DNA from: JAKVAV01 sp047632755
GTDB lineage: Bacteria; Bacteroidota; Bacteroidia; Flavobacteriales_D; Cryomorphaceae
DNA: 64,000 bases
Direction of reading: 5' to 3'
Assembly (NCBI GenBank): GCA_047632755.1
Contig: JBLIDT010000007.1
Coordinates: 82,388-146,387 of the forward strand
The translations under genes and the position numbers were made by a program. Under the pieces are notes generated by a model. That model was not told where the DNA came from and made no database searches. It saw only the letters and a program-made list of their open reading frames with translations. The first letter of the stretch is position 1. Every line of letters starts with the position of its first letter. This document shows, piece after piece, positions 54,161 to 63,424 of this stretch.

Positions 54161-57100
54161 ATGGCCTTAAAAAGGGATAAAAAAGTAGAATCAAACTTTA
54201 ATAGCATCACCATCAGTCTTTCATCTCCTGAAGAAATTCTTGAGAAGAGCCACGGTGAAGTTTTAAAGCCTGAAACCATAAATTACAGAACTTACAAACC
54301 AGAGCGCGATGGTTTATTTTGCGAGCGAATTTTTGGTCCTGTAAAAGATTACGAATGCCACTGTGGCAAGTACAAGCGAATCCGATACAAAGGAATCGTT
54401 TGTGACCGATGTGGTGTAGAGGTAACGGAGAAAAAAGTGCGTCGTGAACGTCAAGGACACATTTCTTTGGTTGTTCCTGTAGCTCACGTTTGGTACTTCA
54501 AATCATTACCAAATAAAATCGGATACCTTCTTGGTCTTCCTACAAAGAAGCTTGACCAAATTATTTACTACGAGCGCTACGTTGTAATCAACGCAGGGCC
54601 AGCAGTAAATGAAGAAGGTGAGCAACTTTCTCGTATGGATTTCCTTACTGAGGAAGAGTACATCGATATTTTGGAAACGCTGCCAAAAGAGAACCAATAT
54701 TTGGATGAAAACGATCCGAATAAGTTCATCGCCAAGATGGGAGCAGATGCGCTCCACGATTTGTTAAAGACGACCAATCTTGATGAGCTGTCATACGAGT
54801 TGCGCCACAAAGCCAACACGGAGACTTCTCAGCAAAGAAAGAATGAAGCGCTTAAGCGTCTTCAAGTGGTTGAGGCATTCCGTGAGGCAAACACGCGCAT
54901 TGAGAATCGTCCCGAATGGATGATCATAAAAGTGGTTCCTGTTATTCCACCAGAATTGCGTCCACTTGTCCCACTAGATGGGGGACGTTTCGCAACCTCC
55001 GATTTGAATGACCTTTACAGACGAGTTATTATCCGAAACAACCGTTTGAAGCGATTGATCGAGATCAAGGCTCCAGAGGTGATTTTGAGAAACGAGAAGC
55101 GTATGCTACAGGAAGCTGTAGATTCACTTTTCGATAACTCTCGAAAGTCGTCGGCGGTAAAAACCGAATCAAATCGACCATTGAAGTCCCTTTCAGACAG
55201 TTTGAAAGGAAAGCAAGGTCGTTTCCGTCAAAACCTACTCGGTAAGCGTGTTGATTATTCTGCACGTTCAGTTATTGTGGTAGGTCCTGAGTTGAAACTT
55301 CACGAATGCGGTTTGCCAAAAGATATGGCAGCTGAGCTTTACAAACCATTTATCATCCGCAAGATGATAGAACGTGGTATTGTAAAGACTGTGAAATCAG
55401 CAAAGAAAATTGTTGACAGAAAAGAGCCAGTAGTTTGGGATATCCTTGAAAATATATTGAGAGGTCATCCTGTACTCCTTAACCGTGCGCCTACTTTGCA
55501 CCGTTTGGGTATTCAGGCTTTCCAGCCAAAATTAATTGAAGGAAAGGCAATCCAACTGCACCCGCTTTCGTGTACTGCATTCAACGCCGATTTTGACGGG
55601 GATCAGATGGCAGTTCACTTACCATTAGGAAATGCAGCGATTTTGGAAGCTCAGCTTTTGATGATTGCATCGCACAATATTCTTAACCCTGCCAACGGAG
55701 CGCCTATTGCCGTGCCTTCTCAGGATATGGTGTTGGGACTCTACTACATCACCAAGGGTAGAGTTAGCGATAAGGAACATACTGTTAAAGGAGAAGGGAA
55801 AATCTTCTATAGCCCAGAAGAAGTTGAAATAGCCTACAATGAGGGCAAGCTTGCTTTGCATGCTCACATCAAGTTCCGCTATTTAAACATCGAGGGTAAG
55901 ACAGAGCTCCTTGAAACTACTACAGGTCGTGTGCTTTTCAATAACATGGTTCCTAAGGAAGTAGGATATTTGAACCAAGTTCTTACGAAGAAAGCTCTTC
56001 GAGATATCATCGGTACAGTTATTAAAATTGTAGGGATGGCTCGTGCAGCTAAATTCTTGGATGATATTAAGGAAGTGGGTTACTACATGGCCTTCAAAGG
56101 GGGATTGTCATTCAACTTGAATGATGTAATCATTCCGCCAGAGAAAGAAGTTCTTGTAGAAAAGGCCGTTGAAGAGGTGAAAACCGTAACGGATAACTAC
56201 GGAATGGGTCTGATAACGAATAACGAGCGTTACAACCAGATTATTGACATCTGGACACATACCAACTCGAAGTTGACCAATATTTTGATGGACAACCTTA
56301 AGAAAGACAAGCAAGGATTCAACTCTATCTACATGATGTTTGATTCTGGTGCACGTGGATCCAAGGAACAGATTCGTCAGCTCTCAGGAATGAGGGGACT
56401 GATGGCTAAACCGCAGAAATCTAGTGCTACAGGAGGTCAGGATATTATCGAAAACCCTATTCTTTCAAACTTTAAGGAGGGACTTTCCATCCTTGAGTAC
56501 TTTATCTCAACTCACGGTGCACGTAAAGGACTTGCCGATACGGCACTTAAGACTGCCGATGCAGGTTACTTGACTCGTCGTCTAGTAGATGTTGCGCAGG
56601 ATGTTGTGATCTTAAATGAGGATTGTGAAACCCTTCGTGGCTTGGTAGCAACTCCATTGAAGAAAAATGAGGAGATCGTAGAGACACTTTACGAAAGAAT
56701 CCTAGGACGTACTTCCGTTCATGATCTACTTCACCCTGAAACGGACGAAGTGATAGTTGAGTCAGGAGAGCAGATCACCGAAGAACTGGGTATGATCATA
56801 TCCGAAGCTGGAATTGAAGAAGTAGAAATTCGTTCAGTACTTACTTGTGAAGAAAAACGAGGGGTATGCGCGAAGTGTTACGGTAGAAACCTTGCTACGG
56901 GTAGAATGGTGACCAGAGGAGAAGCTGTCGGTGTTATTGCCGCTCAGTCTATTGGTGAGCCAGGAACGCAACTTACGCTTCGTACTTTCCACGTAGGGGG
57001 TACGGCTTCTAATATTGCTGATGAATCAGAGATTAGAGCAAAAGCTGCTGGTACGGTAGAATTGGAAGAATTGAGAACTGTAGAAAGCGAAGCTGCCGAC

Positions 57101-58471
57101 GGATCCAAGAAAATTATTGTGGTTGGCCGTTCAGGCGAGATGCGTCTGGTCGATGCGAAGACTGGCGTAGTGATTGCAACCAATAACATTCCTTACGGAG
57201 CTGAAATCTTCATCAAAAATGGAGCTAAGGTTAAGAAGGGAGACGCGATTTGTCAGTGGGATCCATACAACGCCGTGATTATTTCGGAAGCAGCGGGTAC
57301 CATTAAATTTGACAATTTCGAAGAAGGTGTCACTTACCGCGAAGAAGTGGATGAGCAAACTGGTTACCGTGAGAAAGTAATTACTGAGCGTCGTGACAAG
57401 AAAAAGAATCCAGCAATTCTCATCGTTGACAAGAAAACCAACGAGGTTGTAAAAACTTACAACTTACCTGTAGGGGCTCACGTGAATGTTGTGGAAGGAA
57501 AAGTGATTATTTCAGGATTTATCCTAGCCAAGATTCCACGTATTTCTGGTAAGACGGGAGATATCACTGGAGGTTTGCCAAGAGTTACTGAGCTTTTTGA
57601 AGCACGTAACCCTTCAAATCCAGCAGTTGTTAGTGAAATCGATGGTATTGTTTCTTACGGAAAAATCAAGCGAGGTAATCGCGAGATTATGGTAGAAAGC
57701 AAAACAGGCGATATAAAGAAATACCTCGTTTCCTTGAGCAAGCACATACTCGTGCAGGAAAATGATTTTGTACGAGCAGGTCAGGCTCTGTCTGATGGAG
57801 CAATTACGCCAAGCGATATTTTGGCTATCCAAGGACCAACAAGAGTCCAAGAGTACTTGGTAAATGAAATCCAAGAGGTATACCGTTTGCAGGGTGTGAA
57901 GATCAACGACAAGCATTTCGAAATCATTGTTCGTCAAATGATGCGAAAGGTGATTATTGAAGATCAGGGAGATACGCGATTCTTAGAGAAGCAAAGCGTT
58001 GAAAAGATCGACTTCATGATTGAGAATGATAGCCTCTTTGGAATGATGGTAGTTGTTGAGTCAGGTGATGCTGCTAACATCAAGGCAGGTCAGATCATAT
58101 CCGTGAGAAAGCTACGAGATGAAAACTCGCAGCTGAAGCGTAAGGACAAACAGCAAATAGAAGCGCGTGAAGCAATTCCTGCAACGTCGCGTCCATTGCT
58201 TCAAGGAATTACTCGTGCTTCACTTCAAACTAAGAGCTTTATCTCTGCTGCATCTTTCCAAGAGACTACAAAGGTTCTAAACGAAGCTGCAGTAAACGGA
58301 AAGCGAGACAACTTGATGGGTTTGAAAGAAAACGTAATTGTAGGACATTTGATTCCTGCAGGAACTGGTTTGCGCAAATTCCAAAAGGTAAATGTTGGCT
58401 CGAAGGAAGAGTATGAGAAACTCTTACAGAAAAAGAGCAAAGAAGTCACCGAGGTGGAGGCTGGAGAATAA
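54161..58471 (+). CDS. rpoC: DNA-directed RNA polymerase subunit beta'
   Basis: 1436 residues. The first zinc site CHCGKYKRIRYKGIVCDRCG is near residue 66; the catalytic Mg2+ motif NADFDGDQMAVHLPLG is near 475; the trigger-loop region begins near LIASQSIGEP-like GVIAAQSIGEPGTQLTLRTF (about 926-945); the second zinc site is CEEKRGVCAKCYGRNLATG (near 893-911). The start is ATG, 43 bases after rpoB. It is followed by a terminator. Confidence 0.98.
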   Translation: MALKRDKKVESNFNSITISLSSPEEILEKSHGEVLKPETINYRTYKPERDGLFCERIFGPVKDYECHCGKYKRIRYKGIVCDRCGVEVTEKKVRRERQGHISLVVPVAHVWYFKSLPNKIGYLLGLPTKKLDQIIYYERYVVINAGPAVNEEGEQLSRMDFLTEEEYIDILETLPKENQYLDENDPNKFIAKMGADALHDLLKTTNLDELSYELRHKANTETSQQRKNEALKRLQVVEAFREANTRIENRPEWMIIKVVPVIPPELRPLVPLDGGRFATSDLNDLYRRVIIRNNRLKRLIEIKAPEVILRNEKRMLQEAVDSLFDNSRKSSAVKTESNRPLKSLSDSLKGKQGRFRQNLLGKRVDYSARSVIVVGPELKLHECGLPKDMAAELYKPFIIRKMIERGIVKTVKSAKKIVDRKEPVVWDILENILRGHPVLLNRAPTLHRLGIQAFQPKLIEGKAIQLHPLSCTAFNADFDGDQMAVHLPLGNAAILEAQLLMIASHNILNPANGAPIAVPSQDMVLGLYYITKGRVSDKEHTVKGEGKIFYSPEEVEIAYNEGKLALHAHIKFRYLNIEGKTELLETTTGRVLFNNMVPKEVGYLNQVLTKKALRDIIGTVIKIVGMARAAKFLDDIKEVGYYMAFKGGLSFNLNDVIIPPEKEVLVEKAVEEVKTVTDNYGMGLITNNERYNQIIDIWTHTNSKLTNILMDNLKKDKQGFNSIYMMFDSGARGSKEQIRQLSGMRGLMAKPQKSSATGGQDIIENPILSNFKEGLSILEYFISTHGARKGLADTALKTADAGYLTRRLVDVAQDVVILNEDCETLRGLVATPLKKNEEIVETLYERILGRTSVHDLLHPETDEVIVESGEQITEELGMIISEAGIEEVEIRSVLTCEEKRGVCAKCYGRNLATGRMVTRGEAVGVIAAQSIGEPGTQLTLRTFHVGGTASNIADESEIRAKAAGTVELEELRTVESEAADGSKKIIVVGRSGEMRLVDAKTGVVIATNNIPYGAEIFIKNGAKVKKGDAICQWDPYNAVIISEAAGTIKFDNFEEGVTYREEVDEQTGYREKVITERRDKKKNPAILIVDKKTNEVVKTYNLPVGAHVNVVEGKVIISGFILAKIPRISGKTGDITGGLPRVTELFEARNPSNPAVVSEIDGIVSYGKIKRGNREIMVESKTGDIKKYLVSLSKHILVQENDFVRAGQALSDGAITPSDILAIQGPTRVQEYLVNEIQEVYRLQGVKINDKHFEIIVRQMMRKVIIEDQGDTRFLEKQSVEKIDFMIENDSLFGMMVVVESGDAANIKAGQIISVRKLRDENSQLKRKDKQQIEAREAIPATSRPLLQGITRASLQTKSFISAASFQETTKVLNEAAVNGKRDNLMGLKENVIVGHLIPAGTGLRKFQKVNVGSKEEYEKLLQKKSKEVTEVEAGE

Positions 58472-58486
58472 CTTCAAACACAAACA

Positions 58487-58517
58487 AAAGGCCATCCATA
58501 AGGGTGGCCTTTTTTTA
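58487..58517 (+). terminator. terminator after rpoC
   Basis: AAAGGCCATCC, loop ATAA, GGGTGGCCTTT followed by TTTT. Eleven pairs with one G-T. It ends the ribosomal/RNA-polymerase operon; DUF3467 begins 12 bases later, so read-through or a separate start serves that gene. Confidence 0.9.
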
Positions 58518-58528
58518 TATTAGTAATT

Positions 58529-58867
58529 ATGGCCGATCCAAAACAAAATAACGACCCAAATAAGAATCAACTCAATATTGAGTTGAAAGAAGATATTGCT
58601 GATGGCATCTATTCAAATCTCGCGATCATCACACACTCAAATGCAGAATTTGTTGCCGATTTTATTCGAGTAATGCCAGGTATGCCAAAGGCTAGGGTGA
58701 AGGCGAGGATCGTTTTGACACCTCAGCATGCCAAACGCTTGATGCGAGCTTTGCAGGATAATATTCAGAAATTTGAGGCGGTTCACGGAACCATTTCTGA
58801 TAGCAAGCCTAATGATGGAGGCGGAGGCATTCCAATGAATTTTGGAGGTCCTACTGCACAAGCTTAA
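58529..58867 (+). CDS. DUF3467 family protein
   Basis: 112 residues. LNIELKEDIADGIYSNLAII, HSNAEFVADFIRVMPGMPKA and RIVLTPQHAKRLMRALQDNI are typical of the small DUF3467 family, commonly found just after rpoC in Bacteroidota. A Gly-rich C-terminal tail (GGGGIPMNFGGPTAQA) follows. The function is unknown; the position suggests a link with transcription but that is inference. Its TAA and the TAA of the convergent patatin gene share the palindrome TTAA. Confidence 0.88.
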   Translation: MADPKQNNDPNKNQLNIELKEDIADGIYSNLAIITHSNAEFVADFIRVMPGMPKARVKARIVLTPQHAKRLMRALQDNIQKFEAVHGTISDSKPNDGGGGIPMNFGGPTAQA

Positions 58868-61176
58868 AGCTCGTACACGCTTTTGTTGAAGATGGTGTAT
58901 CCAAAGTTGAAGAAGAAACTCCAAGGGCCTTCTTCTCTGCTATCGTAGTAGTTCAGATTCAGGCTTACAGGACCTAGAGGGCTGTGGAAAACCAAGGTAG
59001 AAGCACCGATAAAATAACGGTCTTCAAATGGTGCGGTGAACTCGGCATCGTTAGAACTGTTTCTTATGATCTCTTTGCCTGGCTGAAAGGCATATCCTTC
59101 TATTCTCAATTCTAAATTCTTTCTGATCTCTAGGATTGATTTCAATCCTAACGCGACATATTCAGTAGTTCTAAACTCGTCTAAAAAGATGGTTTTACTC
59201 TCGGGAATAGGAGTGTAGGCTGGCGCTGATATTAATGAGGCAGTGTAATTTTCAAAGAAAGGTTTGTTGGAATACAAAACTTCTGCATCGAAGCCAAAAG
59301 TTAATGGGCCCAAATGCGTAAAGTAATTCTGGTATTTAATTTTTGCCTCAAACCAGCTATGTTCATCATTAAACTCAAAAGAACCTTCAGAACTAGTGGT
59401 GCCGTATTGGGTTAATTCTTCCCCGATTACACCTCTTACTGAAATTTCTAACCTTGTTCCATTACTGGGGTAAACTTTTCTATTAAGTGTGTTGCGATCA
59501 ATTCCAACACCAATTGTTCCCAAGGTGAAATTAGTTACATCTGAAGTGTCTGCAACCGTAAAATCCTCGGTTTGGTAGTATCGGTCTTCGGTTTCTCCGT
59601 AATTCAGGTCGGTAGTTAAGATGGTGTTGTTGCCAAGAGAAGCAATGAAATCCAATCCTCCATAGGTTTCATTTTTCACAATGAACGAGGGTCGTGAAAG
59701 CTCAAAAAAAGTGGCGAAGCTTCGGAAGTAATCCCAGCGATTCAAAACGGCGTGCGGTGCAATACTAAAGCGGCTCTTTCCACCGAAATCAAAATTGGCG
59801 CGTAAAAGAACTGATCCGTAAAACTTCCCGAAATAACTGTTGGCCATAATGCTGGCCGAGGTTCTTCCAAAGAGATTGTACCTAACACCAACGTAGCCAA
59901 AGTTAATGGGACGAGAAGAAAAATTTCCGCCAAAGTAGAGCTTCAGATCTTTTTCAGGTCGAACGTTTAGACCTATACTATATGCATTCGAATCAGTATT
60001 GAATGTGGCATAGGGTTGTGTATTCCTTATTTTTCCGTCTTGTGCAAGTCGCAGAAATTGCGGTTTGAAATCTGAAAAGGTGAAGGTGTCTTGGGATTTA
60101 CTTGGGCCCAATGTGCTGGCGATGTATGCTTTTTGTTTTGGCCCCAAGTCACCTTTAATACGGATATTTGAAACGTTCTTTTCGGGCAACTGAGATTTGA
60201 ATTCTTTTCTAAGACTATCAAGATCTTTACTGGTGCGTTGTCTTTTTACATCTGCCAATATTTCGTCCACCTTCATCAAAGCGCTGAGGTAGCCACTTTC
60301 TATTTGCCGATCTACAGAAGAGAAATCAAATACACCAAGTTCTGATGGTGGCTGAATGAGTACTCCATTTTCGCAATGCAACGAAAAGTCAGTTCGATTG
60401 CTAATCATGTTTCTGACTTGTGAAAAGAGATCATCCTCCGTAGGAGGGTCAATTGCCGATGCGACATTACTCCCAATCACGTAATCAGGAAGAAATTCGT
60501 TGTACATAATGTCCGCAGGAAAATTATTGAGCAACCCTCCATCAAAAAGTAATGTGCTGTCGATTGTTATCGGCTGAAAATAAAATGGATAGGTAGTTGA
60601 CGCGCGTAACGCTCTTGTCAGGCTTCCATCAGAAAAGATGACTTGCTCTTTTTTAGCAATATCTGTCGCAACACAACGAAAAGGAACCATAAGGCTGTCA
60701 AAATCATAGTTGGCGACAGCCCCAGGACCTGAGAAGATATCCATGAACATGAATTCCATGAGGTCAGGTGTTACTAGATTCGTTGGAAGGTTAGCCCTCA
60801 GAACATTTTGAGGATTCACTTTAATTCGAATGATCGAAGCATCCAATAAATCTTGCGAGAAGTAGTAGACGTCTTTCTTATCGAGTTGCCCTTCGATGGC
60901 CAGCAAAAACTCAGGGCTTTCAGTGAATTCGATAATTTCTTCAACTGAATAACCCGAAGCGTACAAACCTCCAATAAGGGCTCCCATGGAAGTGCCCGTG
61001 ATGTAATCGATTGGGATATTGTTTTCTTCTAGGGCCTTGATGACGCCGATATGCGCCAAACCTGCTGCCCCGCCACCGCTCAGTACCAATCCCACTTTCT
61101 GGGCATGAAGGACACATGTAGTGAGCATAAAAATCACAAGAGTGATCACTGATCGCAGTCGGATGCTCATATTCAT
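58864..61176 (-). CDS. patatin-like phospholipase with POTRA/BamA-type barrel (type Vd-like)
   Basis: 770 residues with a signal peptide (VITLVIFMLTTCVLHA, cleavage near Q26). The patatin domain spans ~27-220: oxyanion motif SGGGAAGLAHIG (33-44), nucleophile elbow G61-T-S63-M-G65, and the catalytic Asp in LLFDGGLLNNFPAD (near 208). A POTRA-like segment lies at ~330-400 (VSNIRIKGDLGPKQKAYIAS), and the C-terminal half (~420-770) is a BamA/Omp85-like barrel with GTIGVGIDRNTLNRKVYPSN and a C-terminal strand (FFFNFGYTIF). The protein is presumably secreted to or through the outer membrane as a phospholipase; the catalytic dyad is intact. Monocistronic; the -33/-7 signals are not obvious. Confidence 0.9.
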   Translation of the reverse strand: MNMSIRLRSVITLVIFMLTTCVLHAQKVGLVLSGGGAAGLAHIGVIKALEENNIPIDYITGTSMGALIGGLYASGYSVEEIIEFTESPEFLLAIEGQLDKKDVYYFSQDLLDASIIRIKVNPQNVLRANLPTNLVTPDLMEFMFMDIFSGPGAVANYDFDSLMVPFRCVATDIAKKEQVIFSDGSLTRALRASTTYPFYFQPITIDSTLLFDGGLLNNFPADIMYNEFLPDYVIGSNVASAIDPPTEDDLFSQVRNMISNRTDFSLHCENGVLIQPPSELGVFDFSSVDRQIESGYLSALMKVDEILADVKRQRTSKDLDSLRKEFKSQLPEKNVSNIRIKGDLGPKQKAYIASTLGPSKSQDTFTFSDFKPQFLRLAQDGKIRNTQPYATFNTDSNAYSIGLNVRPEKDLKLYFGGNFSSRPINFGYVGVRYNLFGRTSASIMANSYFGKFYGSVLLRANFDFGGKSRFSIAPHAVLNRWDYFRSFATFFELSRPSFIVKNETYGGLDFIASLGNNTILTTDLNYGETEDRYYQTEDFTVADTSDVTNFTLGTIGVGIDRNTLNRKVYPSNGTRLEISVRGVIGEELTQYGTTSSEGSFEFNDEHSWFEAKIKYQNYFTHLGPLTFGFDAEVLYSNKPFFENYTASLISAPAYTPIPESKTIFLDEFRTTEYVALGLKSILEIRKNLELRIEGYAFQPGKEIIRNSSNDAEFTAPFEDRYFIGASTLVFHSPLGPVSLNLNYYDSREEGPWSFFFNFGYTIFNKSVYEL

Positions 61177-61236
61177 TGGGATAAAGCTACTGTTTTAACT
61201 GTGCATGAATCAATGGAAAACGGCTCAATTTTGACC

Positions 61237-62025
61237 TTAGTTTCTTAAAAGACGTGAAAATTCTTTTAGGTAGTCTATTGATTTGGCTTGACGAGAACCA
61301 TACCATGAGAATGATTCACCATCGCCGAGCAGTGTAGGTATACCTAATGCCTTGTAGATCAATTCACGGTGTTTTTCTTTGAAGGGGTAAGGCTCTGAGC
61401 TAAGTAAGATGAAATCAGGGTCGAGCACTTTGATTTGGTCGGAGTCCACTTCGGGATAGCGAAACCCCCGTTCACCCCAAGTGGACATGACATTATCAAT
61501 ACCCAGATGAGACATTAAATCAGAAATGTAGGTATCAGTACCTGCGGCCATATATGGCTCCTTCCAAATCAAATAAAGTGCTTTTGGTCGTTTTTCAAGA
61601 AGTGAGATGGACTTAAATCCTTCTGAAATGATGTGAACGAGCTCTTGAGCTTTCTTGGTAAACCCTCCAATTTCACCCAACCTATTAATGAGATCGAGGC
61701 TTTGAGTTACGGTAGAGACATCACTAATAAAAACAGGGATACCTGCTTGGATAAGTCCTTCAACCGCTGTTTTGGTGTTTTCTTCTTTATTGGCGAAGAC
61801 CAAATCAGGCTTGAGCTTTTTAACCAAATCCACTTTCACATTCTTGGTGCCACCAACTATAAAAGTAGAGTCTAGATTCGTAGGATGAATACAGAATTTT
61901 GTTTTTCCAATGACCTCAAAACCCAAGTCGTGAGCCAATTCAGTTATAGAAGGGACCAAAGAGACCACCCGAATCGGTGTCTCGTCAAAGCATAATTCTC
62001 TTCCTGCTTGGTCGAGAATTTTCAT
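61237..62025 (-). CDS. cytosolic BtuF-like (helical-backbone metal receptor) protein
   Basis: 262 residues with the fold signature of periplasmic binding proteins for B12/siderophores: RVVSLVPSITELAHDLGFEV (about 19-38), VGGTKNVKVDLVKKLKPDLV (about 57-76), IPVFISDVSTVTQSLDLINR and the long connecting helix. There is no signal peptide or lipobox: the protein begins MKILDQAGRELCFDETPIRV, so it is predicted to be cytoplasmic. Its ATG lies two bases after the stop of the cystathionine beta-synthase gene, making an operon. Function unknown; B12 or metal binding is inferred from fold only, and no ABC permease or ATPase is adjacent. Confidence 0.8.
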   Translation of the reverse strand: MKILDQAGRELCFDETPIRVVSLVPSITELAHDLGFEVIGKTKFCIHPTNLDSTFIVGGTKNVKVDLVKKLKPDLVFANKEENTKTAVEGLIQAGIPVFISDVSTVTQSLDLINRLGEIGGFTKKAQELVHIISEGFKSISLLEKRPKALYLIWKEPYMAAGTDTYISDLMSHLGIDNVMSTWGERGFRYPEVDSDQIKVLDPDFILLSSEPYPFKEKHRELIYKALGIPTLLGDGESFSWYGSRQAKSIDYLKEFSRLLRN

Positions 62026-62027
62026 GA

Positions 62028-63398
62028 CTATTGAAGAGAGGAAATGAGGTCGTGACGAGAAATGATGTGGTAGTTGTCCTCATCAATTTTTACAATTACT
62101 GCCGTACTCTCTTTGTTAATGAGCTTAGTGACCGTTCCGATTTCCTCATTGCTTTCCACAATAGGGAAAGGCTTGTTCATTGCGTCCTTCACTTTAATCA
62201 CGGCAGTGTCTACTCCATCGCTGATCAGCTCAAACAATCTTCTTTCTTCAATTGCTCCAACAAAGGTTCCATTGTCCTTTACGGGAACTTGAGAAATGTC
62301 ATACTTCTTCATTTTCGCAATGGCATTGCTCAAGGGTTCTCCAGAACTTATTGTTACCAAGGGTTGATGAATATGCTTGTTAACCAAGTCAAGCGCAGTC
62401 TTATTGAGAACGTTCAAGAATCCACGGTCGCGCATCCAGTCATCATTGTAGATTTTCCCGACATAGCGCGATCCATGATCGTGGAAAAGTACCACTACCA
62501 CGTCGTCTTCGGTTAGCTCGTGCTTCATTTGCTCGATTACTGCATAAGCTGATCCACAGCTATAACCGATAAGTAAACCTTCCTTTCTTGCCAAATCTCT
62601 CGCATAGAGCGCTCCGTCTCGATCGGTTATTTTCTCAAAATGATCTATTAGACCAAAGTCTACATTCTTCGGTAGGATGTCCTCGCCGATTCCTTCAGTG
62701 ATGTAAGAGTAGATTTCGTTTTCGTCAAATTCTCCTGTCTCGTGGTATTTTTTGAAAACGGAACCATAACTATCGGCACCCCAAATCTTGATATTAGGAT
62801 TTTTCTCTTTCAAGTATTGTCCCACGCCAGAGATGGTACCTCCTGTGCCTACTCCTACTACAAAATGAGTGATTTTCCCTTCTGTTTGCTCCCAAATTTC
62901 AGGGCCCGTTCCTTCGTAATGAGCTTTTCTATTGCTCGGGTTGTCGTACTGAAAAGGGTAGAATGAATTTGGAATTTCTTTGTTCAGCCTTTCAGCAACG
63001 CTGTAGTACGATTCAGGATGATCAGGAGCCACGTTGGTAGGACATACGAGCACTTCCGCGCCCATAGCACGTAGAATATCCATCTTCTCTTTGCTCTGTT
63101 TATCACTCAAGGTGCAAATGAGCTTGTACCCTTTCACGATGCATGCTAGAGCCAATCCCATACCTGTATTTCCAGAAGTACACTCTATAACCGTTCCTCC
63201 TGGTTTTAGCCTACCGTCTTTTTCGGCATCTTCAATCATTTGCAGCGCCATGCGATCCTTGGTGCTGTGGCCTGGGTTAAAGTATTCTACTTTTGCGTAG
63301 ACTTTTGCGGGAATGTGAGAAGCAATCCTGTTGAGCTTAATCATCGGAGTTTCACCGATGGTTTCCAGGATGTTATTGTATATTTTGGAGTGATTCAT
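62028..63398 (-). CDS. cystathionine beta-synthase (PLP domain plus CBS pair)
   Basis: 456 residues. The PLP fold type II domain (1-325) has the Schiff-base lysine Lys47 in NPGHSTKDRMALQM, SGNTGMGLALA (75-85) for the substrate carboxylate, and GVGTGGTISGVGQYLKE (about 181-197) for the PLP phosphate. The C-terminal region (~335-456) is a pair of CBS domains (MKKYDISQVPVKDNGTFVGA; VIVKIDEDNYHIISRHDLIS). It makes cystathionine from serine and homocysteine, or acts in the cysteine-synthase direction; sequence does not settle which. The usual heme-binding N-terminus of animal enzymes is absent. It is the first gene of a pair with the BtuF-like protein. Confidence 0.9.
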   Translation of the reverse strand: MNHSKIYNNILETIGETPMIKLNRIASHIPAKVYAKVEYFNPGHSTKDRMALQMIEDAEKDGRLKPGGTVIECTSGNTGMGLALACIVKGYKLICTLSDKQSKEKMDILRAMGAEVLVCPTNVAPDHPESYYSVAERLNKEIPNSFYPFQYDNPSNRKAHYEGTGPEIWEQTEGKITHFVVGVGTGGTISGVGQYLKEKNPNIKIWGADSYGSVFKKYHETGEFDENEIYSYITEGIGEDILPKNVDFGLIDHFEKITDRDGALYARDLARKEGLLIGYSCGSAYAVIEQMKHELTEDDVVVVLFHDHGSRYVGKIYNDDWMRDRGFLNVLNKTALDLVNKHIHQPLVTISSGEPLSNAIAKMKKYDISQVPVKDNGTFVGAIEERRLFELISDGVDTAVIKVKDAMNKPFPIVESNEEIGTVTKLINKESTAVIVKIDEDNYHIISRHDLISSLQ

Positions 63399-63424
63399 GT
63401 CTAAATTTTTGCGAAGGTAAGGAC

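Noticed and set aside
62031..62516. 161-codon plus-strand frame
   Set aside because: It lies opposite the cystathionine beta-synthase gene; composition is that of a shadow frame.
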